DNA of 64,000 nucleotides from Citrus sinensis (GCF_022201045.2 NC_068562.1:17669001-17733000); one strand, 5' to 3'. Numbered from the stretch's first letter, positions 10,128 through 22,891 are shown. A program made the numbers and translations. The notes: generated by a model not told the origin, from the sequence alone.

Positions 10128-12654
10128 CCATTATTATCATAGAATAAAATGCCAGTATAAGATTTTTATTTATATTAGTATAACAAAACCAAATATGCTA
10201 CTGATCATGTTATGTATTTAATTACATATGACCACTAGGAGTTTTATTTTGGCTACTGATCATGTATATATTTAATTGCATATGATCAAATTTAATATTT
10301 TAATAGAAAAACAAAAACAAAATAGACTTTACTTTCATTAGTTTAATGAAATAGGCAATGTCATGCAAGGGAAATGGAATAAAAAATAGACATATACTAC
10401 TCAAGTAACCAAAAAGTAGCATTATACAGGGCCAGAAAAGCAATCATATATCTATTTACCTGCTTGATTATGCAACTTAAATGCTTTTTTTTACCAAGTA
10501 TTTTACAACCACTTGTCTCTAACTTGAAGAATATATAAATCGAAAGAAGTTAAACATTAATGCTTTTTGCCTGGCTCAATATTGATTATTTTTCTTTTTT
10601 AACTTTACAATACAAAAATCGAAAACATACAAGTATCAAACAATTTGGGAGACCCATGTGTGTCAAAAATGCAGCACATAAAGGTCCTCATTGTGCTTTT
10701 GACTATTTGAAAAAACAACGAGGACCACAAACCAAATAAGCAAACAACGTCCACAAACTGTAGGAAAAAAAAATATGCTCGAGACCACAAATAAAACTAT
10801 TGTAGTAAACAATATATACCAACCAATTGTTTTCTTTATGACACCATCAAATTACACAAAATGACAACATTGTTTAAACCTTTGCGAAGCCTACTGCACA
10901 TAAAGACGATCCGAAGCTGTACACACAATCCATGCAAAATTAGAATCACATGCAATTCAGGGCTTAATACACAATCCATGTGGAGTCAATATAATATTCA
11001 TAATGATTACAAATGGTCTTTACAAAGTCAAAAACAAGTAAACAACAATTAAATTAATGACTTAAATCATCCCAATTAGACACGCAAATTAGAAATAATT
11101 AGAATCACAACCACAATTTCACATGCAACACTTAAAATCATTTAAATTTGAAATGCAAGAACTTGAATGCACTTGCATTACATCAAAACACCAAAATGAA
11201 CAAGCTATCTTCAAAGCTCATAGCAATTTAGGTATTAATCAACCACAACAACCATAACCAGAATTATGACATAATTGCACCATTTTCTTTAAGACCAAAG
11301 AAATATAGAAAGTACCACCCATAGAGTCAAAGGATGCAAACCTCATGGTATTTTAATTTCACTCATGCAGCAACAGAAACCAAAAGCTTCTTCTGTGATA
11401 ATAGTGGCCTCAACCTTACGGCCACATCTTTAACTGTAACAAGTACATAAGAAGTATTAGAACCTAAAAAATTTAAATAAATAAAAAAGAAAAATAGATA
11501 AAGAACCAGGACCACTCCCAAACATTAAGAATAATTATTTAGGGAACCACTGGATCTATATATATTTTCACGGCTAAAACTTACTTAGGTTCCATTAGAA
11601 TGACACCCACATCTAAAAACCATCACATGCATTACCACTTAAAATTAGCTAGGGATATAACATTGCAAATTAAAAATTTGAGTGAGGCTTTTGATGCACT
11701 TACTTTTTCTCTTTCTTCTCTTTCTTCTCTAATAACAGTTGGTGTTTTGAATAAGGGGCTATTGGGTGACGGCTAATGAGTGTCAGTGCAAAGGGCTTGG
11801 TAGTTGGAGAGATTTTGTAAATTCGTAATGGGTGGTTGGTGGTTGTTATGTGCTTCGTTCAATTGATTTTCTCCAATTGGGTGATTAGGTTTTCATCAAT
11901 TGAGTGAAAAATAGGGCGTAGCAGTGCGATGTTTCTTCTGTGCTTGAGAGGGTGGAGAACGAAAAAGAAAAGGGGCTACAATCGTTGCACACTCAGCAAA
12001 TTTTGCTAAGTGTTGAAACAATATTTCCAAAGCAAAACGATGGCGTTTTGCTTTTCTTTTTAGTTTAAATAATTCAATTAAAAATGCTTTCACCGGTTCC
12101 AAAGCCAAGCAAAACGATGGCAATTTGTTCTTTTTTTAATTTAAATAATGCAATTACAAAGGGCATTCACTTGTTCCAACACTTAAGCAAAATTTGCTAA
12201 GTGTTGGAACGTTCTTTCCAAAGCAAACGATTGAGCTTTTTTTTTTCATTCAATTACTTAACAATGGAAACCTTGTAAATAAATTAAGTTATACATTAAT
12301 GAAATATTTTTAAATAATTAACAATGACAAATTTATAATATTTAAAATTTTAAAAATAAACAAATTACATGTTGAAAATAAATATTTTTTAAATAATTCA
12401 CTACAGTCCATCACAAGTTTGTGTTATGTAGATAAAACAATTTAAATGCCATGCCGTTTAAATTTTTAAAAATTTAAATTAATCAACCATGACATTTATC
12501 CATCATCTGTTTACGTTTGTTGTCTATCAATCACGAATGCATCATTAAGGCATGATATATTGTATCACGAAAATGTCATTATTTCATAATACAATCGTGA
12601 CATATCCGTATCTGTCATAAAAAATCTGTCATAGATCAGCGCTTTTTTAGTAGT
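10128..12654. other. Non-coding 5' part of the CACTA element
   Basis: Sequence between the transposase start and the right terminus. No coding block was recognised. 11990-12240 contains three partly repeated stretches built on GCAAAATTTGCTAAGTGTTG and AAGCAAAACGATGGC, in direct and inverted orientation. This looks like subterminal repeat structure or a captured fragment. The last 170 bp carry TGTCAT-type subterminal motifs. Confidence 0.5.
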
Positions 12655-12655
12655 G

Positions 12656-15323
12656 TGGATAATTTTATTATTGGCCTTCTCACTTTTACATATTTTCTAT
12701 TATGTTCAATCATATTTATGGAATTTTATTGATGCTGCAAGAAAAATGATTATTTCCAAGAACAAATACCTTTGGAAATACATAAATACCTTCAAAAAAA
12801 CTCATTTATCAGAAAGTCACACCATTAACCATCGTCCTATTAAGTTACATTAGAAAAAAGAATTTCGATAAGTTGTCGAATAAAAAATCCATTTTCAACC
12901 ATAAAACTGTTGAAAATGACATTAATTGTCCTTAAAAATGATCTCTAAGAAACCAAATAATAACATATTTCGAATTGCATGTGCTCTTCGAAATTGCACA
13001 AATTGTCCTCGGGAACGAGATTGGATAAACCAAATGATTACTATTCCACCCGTAATTTACCCTTGAAAATGCAAGACACGTGTCAGAAACATGCTTCTAT
13101 TTTTCTTCAACGACTATTTAATTTATTTAATAATTTTTTTAATGAAGTATATGTATTATTAATGCAACAAAATATAGTAATAATAATACACAAAATTTAT
13201 TAAAAATAGCTTTATTAATTTAAAAATAAAATCATAGAAATCACATCCACCAATAAAACTATAACAAAATATCAATTTTAATAATATATTCCCCACCCAA
13301 AAAAAAAAATCCCAAATGTATATACAAAATGATCTTGTGTCTTGAAACTTTTTCAGGCATCCTCCGACACGTCTTCTTCATCCTCTGAAACTTCTTTCTT
13401 GATTCCCTAAAACCTTTGCCTCAACCTCATCTTCTCCATTCTATCATCATCTTCATCCGAAAAAAGAATTTACTATAAAAATGAGAAAAAAATTAGTCAT
13501 TAAATTATTAAATCAGTATCTGGTATATCAATATGCTATATCTGAACAGTCATTTTGTATAAAGCTTATCATAAGTACTATAACCAAGATCTGCTAAAGA
13601 AGCCTAACAAAATATGAGACTTGAGCAATGGATAATAGTCATCAGTGCAATATTAGTTATGCAGAAGCAAATATGCTATATTTGGAGTCACTAGCAGGAA
13701 TTGGATTCTAATTTTGGCAAGTAATTACTACCTTCAGAAGATTTATGCACTTGCATTAAATCTGGTCCATCAGTTAGAAAACCTAGGTCAGTTTCCATAG
13801 ATTTGAAAGTGAAAAAAATAAAAATAAAAATAAGAAGCTCGAAAGTAAATGAAAAATTAACAATCTGTATCTTCAAAGATGATTCTTGTGCACTTGACTT
13901 TCCCAGCAAGAGCTTTATTATTTTTTTTCAAATTCTTCACTTCCTTCTCGGAAACTATATTACAGTGATGAATGCAAACAATGAGCATGGAACAGTTGCT
14001 TCCTTCTCAAGGTTATTGCCCGAATCACATACTCCCTTAGATTCAAGGGATGGACATGTAAGCTTGGAGGATGAGCAAACAATTTTCAGGCAGATGCATA
14101 TGGGTAAGCAAGCCACTTCACCTCCCAAACAAGAAGAAATCTGAACAGCAAGGAAGGACTACAGCATTGTTTTACACCACCGCTGGGCGCCTAAATGGGT
14201 TTAATTGAATCTACACGGCATAGGCTTTGAATCAATATATGATCAAATAGAAGAACAATAATTGAGGACCAATTTGAATCATGTAGCAATGCCAGCATTT
14301 AGAGCAATGGCTAAATGAGGGAAATGATTCCCGTCAGTAGAAAATAAGTCATGAGAAATCCAACACGTATAACAATGCAGACATAAGAGGCTTTGTATGG
14401 ACTAAGGAAAGAAAAAAGCACATAAAAATGTATGGGCAGAGCAGAAGAGTACACCTTCATGACGTCTCTATGTCGATAAATGATTGTTTCTTTCTTAATT
14501 CGTTTAACTTAATTACTAGCAAATAGAACATATGAACTAAGTCTTGTCAAGCTAATAGAATGGAAAGTCAAGATTCTAATTTCACCATAATTTCTTTTTA
14601 TTAGTCCTGCACATAAAACACACATGTTGCAAAACAAATGCTTTAAATAAAGTGGAGCAACATATATATTAGAACTTTGCAAAGTATGTAGACACCGTGG
14701 TTACATCTATGACTACAACTTTATTAGAAGGTGGAACCCCCATTGAGCACAGCCTCACTCTCCTCAAATATTTAATCACGTGGGTGTCATTGCTATTGTC
14801 TCTCAAACGCAGAGAAAAGTATACGCATGCCATTTAATCAGTTGCCACCAAGCTCAAAGAGCCACAAATTGCTTATGTGATTGAATCGTTAAGCCAAGTC
14901 TCTGCAGGAATACCTCTATCTGTCCTTTTTCATGGTCAAGATTTGGTCTTAGACGCATAGCTTTCGAGTATCAAGCTTGTGGGTGAAGCTGATGAAGAAG
15001 ACACTAGAGTTTTATCATGTGCACACTTTTGTTTGAAAAATAAATCTGCCCCTGCGATCTTTTCTGCAGGGGTAAGAAATAGCTTCCCTTATTTGGGTGA
15101 TATGAACACTTTTTCATTTTTTTTTTTTTTTATCAGCTCATGATTTTAATAATGCTTTCTCTATCATCTATCATGATGGATATTAGTTTTTGTATTTTTC
15201 TAATAAACTTTTTTTTTTGGGTTAGAATGCGGATAAAATTCAAGTAATTGTTCTGCTTAATACATCACGGAAGCTCTACAAAAACCAAATTATTAACCGA
15301 CCCGCTGCTCTAGCTAATCTTCC
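12656..15323. other. Intergenic, only doubtful coding traces
   Basis: Between the CACTA element and the plastid fragment. A minus-strand stretch at about 13475-13365 reads as a short acidic, charged tail (EDDDRMEKMRLRQRF, stop, GIKKEVSEDEEDVSEDA, stop) that could be the end of a decayed gene. A plus-strand frame at about 13970-14144 (SRLLPESHTPLDSRDGH) has no family I recognise. The rest is AT-rich, with a poly-T run at about 15119-15132. Confidence 0.4.
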
Positions 15324-15419
15324 GAACGCTGGCGGCATGCTTAACACATGCAAGTCAGACGGAAGTGGTGTTTCCACTGGCGGATGGGTGAGTAACACGT
15401 AAGCACCTGCCCTTGGGAG
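15324..15419 (+). pseudogene. Plastid 16S rRNA fragment in nuclear DNA (NUPT)
   Basis: About 96 bp closely match the 5' region of chloroplast/cyanobacterial-type 16S rRNA: GAACGCTGGCGGCATGC, then ACACATGCAAGTC, GGATGGGTGAGTAACACGT and CTGCCCTTGGGAG, all in correct order and spacing. Differences from the usual plastid sequence (GGATGGG for GGACGGG, ACACGT for ACGCGT) show drift after transfer. It starts and stops abruptly, with no plastid flanks. It is followed by CCGAA/CCAAA-rich DNA ending CCCACCCCTAT at 15498, which resembles one end of a hAT-type element. Confidence 0.85.
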
Positions 15420-15817
15420 CCGAAATTAACAACCAACCGAATTACAAACCGAACCAAAAACTAAAAATACCGAACCGAAAACCAGAATGCCCACCCCTAT
15501 AATCTATTATATAGATTGGCTGGGATACTGTTTAAATATCATCTTTATGTAAATCAATAAGTAGGAGCATTAAATGGTCAAGTAAAGTTACCCGAATTGT
15601 AACATTTCGCCTCCTTTAACTATCTCACACCGTCTCCCTTCTTTTCTCTCTCTGAGAAAAAGAATGAGAGTTGAAAAGTGAGCCTTTGGAGGCTAGTATT
15701 ATCACCTACATAGGTTGGGTGCTTTTTCATCTGGTTTCTCTACTTTTCTTTCTCCAAGCCGTTCTTTTGGCTTGGTTTCATTATTAGTTTCGATAGCAAA
15801 TAAGCAGTCTTTTAAGA

Positions 15818-16660
15818 TGGATGCTAAAGAGCTGATTCGCAAATGCTAGGAAATATCTTTGAGTGGAGATAAGAAAGGAAGAGTATCTTTGAAAAGCAAA
15901 ATGAAGGTAGCAGGAAAGAAGATTGTACATGGATGCTTAGTTGGAAAGGTCCTGGTGAACAGAGAAGTAAAAATTGTGGGGTTGAAAGCTGCCTTGCAGC
16001 AAGTGTGGAGAACCATAAGAGAAGTTCAAATCGAAGAAATGGGAGACAACATCTTCATATTCAGATTTGGAACGAATGCTGATAAGAGGAATATTTTAGC
16101 AAGGGGGCCATGGCACTTTGATAGAGCTCTCACAGTCCTAGTTGAACCAAGTGGTATTGGGGAAGTAACCAAACAGTCCTTTACTCATGTATCTTTTTGA
16201 ATCCAAATACACAATATTCTTATCATGTGTATGAATGAAGAAACAATTAAAGAGATTAGTGAAGAAATCGGAAAGGTGGAGGAAGTGGGGACTAATGCTG
16301 CGAGAGAATGTTTTGGCAAGTTTATTAGACTCAAAATTTCGATTGATGTGACTAAACCACTGATGAAGGTGGTAGAATTAAAAGATGAGGATGCTGCAGA
16401 AGAAGAGAACACGGAAGAAGAAAGTACAGAAACAGAAGAAGGACGCATAGAAAATACCAAAAAGAAAGTCATTCCCATGCTAGTGCTATTTTTTTTGTGG
16501 TTGTATTGGGCATCAATACAGGGAATGTGCTCAATACAAAAATCAAGCTAGAAAAGAAATGGCTTATGGGCCATGGCTGAGAGCGATTACAATGGCAGAA
16601 AAGTTGAGATTGAACAGAGGAAGGGAAAGGTGGAAGAAAGAAGCCAATAAACAAAGTAAT
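15818..16660 (+). pseudogene. LINE ORF1 (DUF4283-type RNA-binding protein) pseudogene
   Basis: The frame opens with ATG at 15818 (MDAKELIRKC) but meets a stop at 15848, then runs to 16200 as a DUF4283 domain (GCLVGKVLVNREVKIVG, FRFGTNADKRNILARGPW). After another stop, 16201-16400 continues with IHNIPIMCMNEETIKEIS and AARECFGKFIRLKISIDVTKP, the conserved part that normally follows DUF4283. 16540-16660 gives a YGPWLRA motif after the degenerate zinc-knuckle region. In plant LINEs this protein binds the element RNA. The C-terminal part is interrupted by the hAT insertion. Confidence 0.8.
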
Positions 16661-16680
16661 GAGGGGTCAATACAAACAAG

Positions 16681-18079
16681 TAGGGGTGGGTATAAACCCA
16701 CAACCCATGGGTTTACTCAAACCCAAACCAAATTAAATTGTTTGGGTTAGGTAAATCATGAAAATGGGTTAGATGGGTGTTTTATATAGAAAATCATTTC
16801 ATTATGGGTTGGGTATAGTTTACCCATGGGTTATGGACAAACCCCAACACTCAAAATTTTCAAATGAAATAAATGAAAACAAAATAAATGAACACAAATA
16901 AGTGAAAGGCCACCGTTAAATTTTTTGCGGCGTGATCAATTGTCAACAGTTAGAAAATGAAAATAACAGTAAAAATAAATTTAAATTAAATAAATATTGT
17001 TGTAAATAACATAAATTTGTTTTCTTATTTACAAAAATTACATGAATAGAAACTAAATAAAAAATTAAGTATTAAAACAAGAAATATATGTTTTGATATG
17101 AGCAAAAAAAATTAATAATAAAATTGTTTCTTGTAATTATTTATTTTGTGAACATTTTCTTATAATAAACATTTTGTAATATTTTAAAATTAAATGTAAA
17201 ATCTTATAATAAATTTTTATTTGTCATTCAAGTTTTCTTATAATAATTTTTTTATCATTTTACTAATAATCTTCTTATATATTTATTATAAGAAAATTTT
17301 CACAAAATAAATAAGTATAAAAAAATTTTATTATTAATTTTTTTGTTCATATCAAAACATATATTTCTTATTTTTAATGCTTTATTTTTTATTTTGTTTC
17401 TATTCATGTGATTTATTTAATTTATAATAAATATAAATAAAAGAGTAGTTGAAAATAAGGGTAATATTGTAAACTTATACTATTATGGGGGTTTTTGGCC
17501 ATTATAAAAACAGAAGGGGGAAAAATGATATATATTGATTACTGTAGGCGGAAAAGTGGCAATCTCCCTAAAATTAAGTATATAAGTAGACAACATAACG
17601 CAAAACTACCAAAACGATAAATAAAAAAAAATATTACATAATAAATAACAAGTTGCAAAATTTATTATTAGATTGTTAATGTCATGTTTGTGAAAGTTTA
17701 TTATTAAAGTGTACGTTCTTATTTATTGAGAAATAATAATTTTTGTGATTAAACTTTATTTTGATTTTCTAGTATTCTTTAATTTAAGGATGAAGTTATT
17801 GTAAAATTTATAATTTTTATCCATTATATTTTTTTATATTTTAATATCAATTTAATAATTAATAACAATTAATAATTATTATAATTTTGATATAATTAAA
17901 TTTTATTAAAATAAAAATTATTTTGATAATAAAATTCAAACCAAATCCAAATCAAACCCAAATGGTTTGGTTTGCGTTGGGTTAAAAATATTTGGGTTGG
18001 TTTGAGTTGGATCTAAATTTTTATGGTTTGATTTGAGTTAACTTAAAATCTAATCCAAACCAACCCATGCCCACCCCTA
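16681..18079. mobile_element. Non-autonomous hAT element inside the LINE
   Basis: Terminal inverted repeats TAGGGGTGGG (16681) and CCCACCCCTA (ending 18079), flanked by a perfect 8-bp target duplication CAAACAAG (16673-16680 and 18080-18087), diagnostic of hAT transposition. Subterminal regions are rich in AACCCAAACC/GGTTTGGGTT units. The 1399-bp body is about 80% AT and has no transposase frame. A large inverted repeat sits in the middle (17040-17415). Confidence 0.9.
17040..17415. repeat. Large internal inverted repeat of the hAT element
   Basis: The arm at about 17040-17170 (containing AACAAGAAATATATGTTTTG and TTATTTATTTTGTGAA) is the near-exact reverse complement of about 17280-17415. 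The spacer is about 110 bp. A transcript across it would fold into a long hairpin. Confidence 0.7.
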
Positions 18080-18774
18080 CAAACAAGAGTTGAGGCCAAC
18101 CCAGAATTGAAGTAGAGTTGAGCAAGAGACAGCATCAGTGATTCAGAAAACGAAGCCAAGTTAACTCGGATTCAAGAGGATTTGAATACGGGTGGGCCAA
18201 GGATGGAAGAGACGGAAAAACCAAAATGGTCAGAAAAATGTTGTCAAAAGCTGATGCAGCCAGTTGGGATTGACATAGTACCTCAAAAATAGAGAATTGA
18301 GGTAGGAAGAACATGCACAAATGAGAGGGAATATGAGATGGGAATTGGACAAAGAAAAAATGAGAAGGAAGAAAACAAAATTGAACATAACCCAAATGAT
18401 AAGGTGGCCCAATTAGAAAAAACACAGCACAAGCCCATCTTGAAACAAAATGTGGGGAAAGTGAAGAGTTGGATGAAGCACACTCTAAGATAAGGAAATA
18501 GAAATAGAAGCTCCAAGCACGGACAATAGTAAGAAAAATGGGTCCAGACAATGGGCCAAAGAGCTTAAATAGGCCTAAGGAAGACAATTGCGGGGGAAGT
18601 CCAAATGAAAAAAAGAATAAGAATGTGCAGTCCAAGACATATTAACTTTTGCTCCTCAATAACAAAGAGTAAAATCGGGATGGAAATAAAACAAGATAAA
18701 GACGTGGAGATGACAGCAGCAACAAAGGTGGAAGAATTAACGGCGGAGGCTGGTTGCCAGCCCCACCGACAGTT

Positions 18775-21700
18775 ATGAGAGCTTTAAGCTGGAACGTTCG
18801 GGATTTGGGAAATGACTAAGCGTTCCATGAAACCCAAAAGATTCTCCAAATGCATAGGCCTGAGGTTATGTTTTTGTACGAAACTAAAATGAGGACCGGG
18901 CAAATGCAAGGTAAAGGTAAAAAGTTAAACATTGAGAATTGCTTTGCTATTAGTAGTAGAGGTAGAAGCAGTGGTTTACCATTGTTGTGGAAATCAGAAG
19001 TAATGGTGAATATAAAATCTTTTAGCCAGCACCATATAGATGCAGTAGTTCACTCTGAAAATGGCAGCCTGTGGAGGTGTACGAGGATTTATAGGCATCC
19101 TGAAACAGACCAGAAACAACATACATGGACTTTATTGCGAAGATTAGCCATATTATTCTCTTTACTATGGCTTTGTTTGGGAGACTTTAATGAGATCTTA
19201 AAGCTAGATGAGAAGACTGGGAAGAATGATAGGCGTGTGTCTAGTATAAATGAATTCCGCGAAGCTGCTAATGTATGTGGTTTAAAAGAATTAGGCTGCA
19301 AAGGCTATCCATTTACATGGTCTGACAGGATGTTTGGTCCACATTTGGTAGAAGAGAGGTTAGATAGGTTTCTATGTTGCAAAGCTTGGGGAAGTATGTT
19401 TCATGAAACAGCAGCATAACATCTCGAGACGTGCACGTCTGATCATAGTCCAATTCTGATGATTGTGGAAGAAAGGGGCAGAAGCAAAAGGTACATCAAA
19501 AGAACTTTCTCAAGGGTCCATTGTGAAGAAATGTGGAGCCCTTATGAGAAATGTCAAGAGATTGTCCATGATGAGTGGAAAGCGAAGAGCAACTGGAACT
19601 GTGAAGATCTAATTACTCAATATAAAAAGACAGCAAAAGATTCACTAGCCGAGTTACAATTGTGGAGCAAAGAGGAATTTCGGGTCAGAGAAAAAAAAAT
19701 TGAAGAAGCTGTTAAAAAAGTTGAAGGCTCACAGAGAGAGCAGTAACCAATAAGGCAATAGAGAAACAAATTGATGACTTGCTTATTGATGAAGAAATTT
19801 ATTGGAGACAGAGATCAAAGGCTGTGTGGTTACGGGAAAGAGACATAAATATAAAGTTTTTCCACTCCAAGGCTACTTCGAGAAAGAGGAAAAAAATGAT
19901 TAGAGGAATTGTTGATGAAAACAACCAATAGATAGAAGAAGCTAATGAAATTGAGAAGATATTTTGTGAGTATTTTGACAATTTGTTTACCTCTAATAAT
20001 CCAACGAAGCACCAGATGGAGTCAGCACTTAAAGACATGCCTTGTAAAATTTCAAGTGCGATGAATGCACAACTCAATCAGCCCTACACAGAAGCAGATA
20101 TCATAGAAGCTTTGAGTCAAATGCATTCAACAAAAGCCCCCAGTCCAGATGGTCTTCCAACAACCTTCTTTCAAAAGCATTGGAAGTCTGTGAGCCAAGG
20201 AGTCATAGCTACTTGCCTACATGTTCTTAATGATGGAGGTAATATCACCCCCCTGAATCACACATATTGCTTTAATTTCGAAGGTTGACATGCCTAGGAA
20301 AGTGGGGAATTATAGACCTATTAGCCTTTGAAATGTTATTTATAGAATTATTGCAAAAACTATGGCAAATAGGTGAAACTAATTTTGAATCATGTTATCT
20401 CCCTAACTCAAAGCGCCTTTGTTCCTAATAGACTTATAACCGACAATATAATTATCAGTTATGAATGTCTTTATAAAATAAGGCTTAGTAAAGGGAAGAA
20501 GCATTGGCTAGTAGCTTTAAAATTAGATATTGGCAAAGCATATGATATGGTGGAATGGAACTTTTTGAAATGTACACTAGAAAAAATGGGGTTCTCCTCA
20601 AAATTTGTGGGGCTGATTATGAGGTGTATAATCACACCATCCTCTCGGTGTTGATAAATAGGGTGGCTAAAGGTTTGATTAAGCCGCAAAGAGGGCTAAA
20701 GCAATGATGCCCTTTGTCTCCATATCTTTTTATTCTTTGTGCAGAGGCTTTTACTAATCTCTTTAGACAATTTGAATTACACAAGCATATTCATGGAATC
20801 AAATTCGGCAATGAGTTGTTTATCATTCACCTATTATTTGCAGATGACAGCTTGATTTTCGTAAGAGCTACAAAAGAAGATTGCTTGAGCTTGAAAGGAG
20901 TTTTTTATTGTTATACTACTACTTTAGGCCAAATTTTTAATTACGAAAAGTCATCCATGTTCTTTAGTCAAAACACAAAGCAGGAGCTGATCTCTGTGAT
21001 AAAGAACATTTTCTAGTTGCAAGTGGTCTCCCGACATGAGAAATACCTTGGGCTGCCCTCTATGGTTGGAAGAAACAAGATCAACTTTTTCAACGATAAC
21101 AAGCTTACAATTCTCAGCAAGATATCCAGCTGGCAAGCAAAACTTTTTTCATGTGGTGGAAAAGAAATTTTGATAAAAGCAGTTGCCCAAGCAGTGCCGG
21201 CATATGTTATAAGTGTGTTTAAGCACCCATTAGGGCTCTGTGAAGATATGCAAAAAGCTATTGCTCGGTTTTAGTGAGGAAATAGCAAAGATCATAGGCT
21301 AATTCATTGGCCAAGATGGGAGAGAATGTGTTAGGCTAAGAGTAAAGGTGGAATGGGATTTCGAGATTTGTCTAGTTTCAATCAAGCCCTAGTAGCAAAA
21401 AAAGGTTGGAGGATTATTCAAGTGCCTGATTCCCTGGTAGCGAAAGTAATGAAGGCTAAATGTTTTAAACACTCAAGCTTCATGAAGGCAAAAATATGCT
21501 CTTACCCCTCTTTCATATGGAGGAGTATTCTTTGGGTAAGAGAAGTTGTTGAGAAAGGATTGAGGTGGAGAATTGGAAATGGTGAATGGGTGTAAGTGTA
21601 TCATAGCATATGGCTTCCAAGACCTGACACTTTCAAGCTGATACCCCCCCCCCCCCCCCCCGAAGCTACATTTAAAGACAACTGTTTCGGAGCTCATAAA

Positions 21701-22821
21701 TGAAGAGCATGAATGGAATGAAGAGCTGATTTCGCAGCATTTTTTGAGAGATGATGCATAACATATTACAAAAATCCCTCTCCCAAGGTAGCCAAACCCG
21801 GATCAAGTGTTGTAGCACTATGACAAGAAGGGTGAGTACTCGGTGAAGAGCGGTTATCAATTGGCTTTAAAGATGAAATTCCCAAACAAGCCAAGCTGCT
21901 CAGAGGAGAAGCAAAACTCATGGAACTCTATCTGGTATCTTCAAATACCAGAAAAAGTCAAGATCTTTATATGGAGAGCAGCTAATAACTTACTGCCAAC
22001 TACAGAAAACCTATGGAAGAGGAAAGTTGTGCAATTCCCTTGGTGTCAGAGGTGTAATAGAACGGAAAAGTCTATTTTTCATACTCTATTAGAGTGTAAA
22101 GCCTCTAAAAAAATATGGCAGCTGACATGTTTCGAAGAGGATATCAGGCTTTGTAAGAACATGGATGTTTTTAGCTTATTTCAAGCTATGACGGTAAAAA
22201 TGAACAAGGCTGAAATGATTGTGCTGGAGCATTTGGCAATTAAGGAATCTCCTCATTTTTAAAAGCAAAAGAGAAGATTCCCAATCATGAGTTGTGGTAG
22301 TAGAAGCAGTTGTGCAAGCCTACAAAAGAATTCAAATGCCACACATGCAAGAAAGTTCAAGATATGACAATGTTGTCCAGAAGTGTTGGAATCCTCCACC
22401 AACAGGCTAGTTCAAGGCTAACGTGCATGCCGCAGTGAAGACTGATCAGCAAAGAACTAGATTGGGAATTGTTATTAGGAACTCAGAGGGCAAAGTTGTA
22501 GCAACAGTTATGAATACTACAAAATTTTTGGATAACGTGGATTATGCAGAAGCTGAAGCGTCTCAGTTCAGGTTGGAGACAGCAGAGCATGCAGGATGCA
22601 TTCCGGTGATTATGGAATCTAATTTGCAAGAAGTTGTGAACTTAATCTCATGCAAAAAAAGTATAAGAACTGAGATTTAGTTTAGGATCGGATCAAAAGA
22701 TTAAAGCAAGTGAAAATGCAATATACTCCAAGAAAATGTAATAGTGTGGCTCACTCACTTGCAAAACTAGCTTTAGAGCTCAATGATTTTATTTTTGGGG
22801 GTGGATGATATACCAACCTAG
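18775..22821 (+). pseudogene. LINE ORF2 (endonuclease, reverse transcriptase, RNase H) pseudogene
   Basis: Starts at MRALSWNVRDLGN (18775), the apurinic-type endonuclease start, followed by PEVMFLYETKM, GDFNEIL and YPFTWSDRM. Reverse transcriptase follows at 20080-21030: [54 protein letters not shown] and FADDSLIF with the catalytic FADD box. Then come SWQAKLFSCGGKEILIKAV, a zinc-binding RVT segment at 21850-22130 (KIFIWRAANNLLPT, CQRCNRTEKSIFHTLLECK), and an RNase H domain at 22400-22810 (AAVKTDQQRTRLGIVIRNS, AEAEASQFRLETA). Stops occur after 19419, 19746, 20654 and 21274, with further frameshifts, so the gene is dead. Confidence 0.88.
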
Positions 22822-22891
22822 TTTTTGTATCTTTTCACAGAGTTGAATGAATGAAAGTATTACTTTCTCTCCAAAAAAAAAAAATGGTCAA

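Larger units (their letters stand above)
5457..12655 (-). mobile_element. CACTA (En/Spm) DNA transposon, decayed, about 7.2 kb
   Basis: The left end reads CACTACTAGAA (5457) and the right end, read inward on the minus strand, CACTACTAAAA (from 12655), the classical CACTA terminal inverted repeat. Both subterminal regions are crowded with TGACA/TGTCA units in both orientations (5480-5720; 12490-12630), as expected for transposase binding sites. The flanking triplets are TGC and TGG, so a 3-bp target duplication is only partly conserved. The minus strand between the ends holds transposase (8343-10127) and Ulp1-like peptidase (7380-8330) remnants. A Mutator-like MITE sits inside at 6038-6645. 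Stops in both coding parts make the element non-autonomous now. Confidence 0.9.
15582..22881 (+). mobile_element. L1-type LINE retrotransposon, near full length, decayed
   Basis: Contains ORF1 remnants (15818-16660), ORF2 remnants (18775-about 22820) and a terminal poly(A) of about 12 bases at 22873-22884. A 10-bp repeat AAATGGTCAA lies just before the 5' end (15572-15581) and just after the tail (22882-22891), a plausible target-site duplication, although its A residues overlap the tail. Multiple stops and frameshifts mean it cannot encode its own machinery. It is split by a 1.4-kb hAT element at 16681-18079. Removing that insert leaves about 5.9 kb, normal for a plant L1. Confidence 0.87.

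Noticed and set aside
13365..13475. C-terminal exon of an acidic nuclear protein
   Set aside because: Only about 35 low-complexity charged residues with an internal stop; too little to call a gene.
18135..18635. 166-residue minus-strand frame
   Set aside because: It lies antisense inside the LINE and is a Phe/Ser/Leu-rich reading with no family resemblance.
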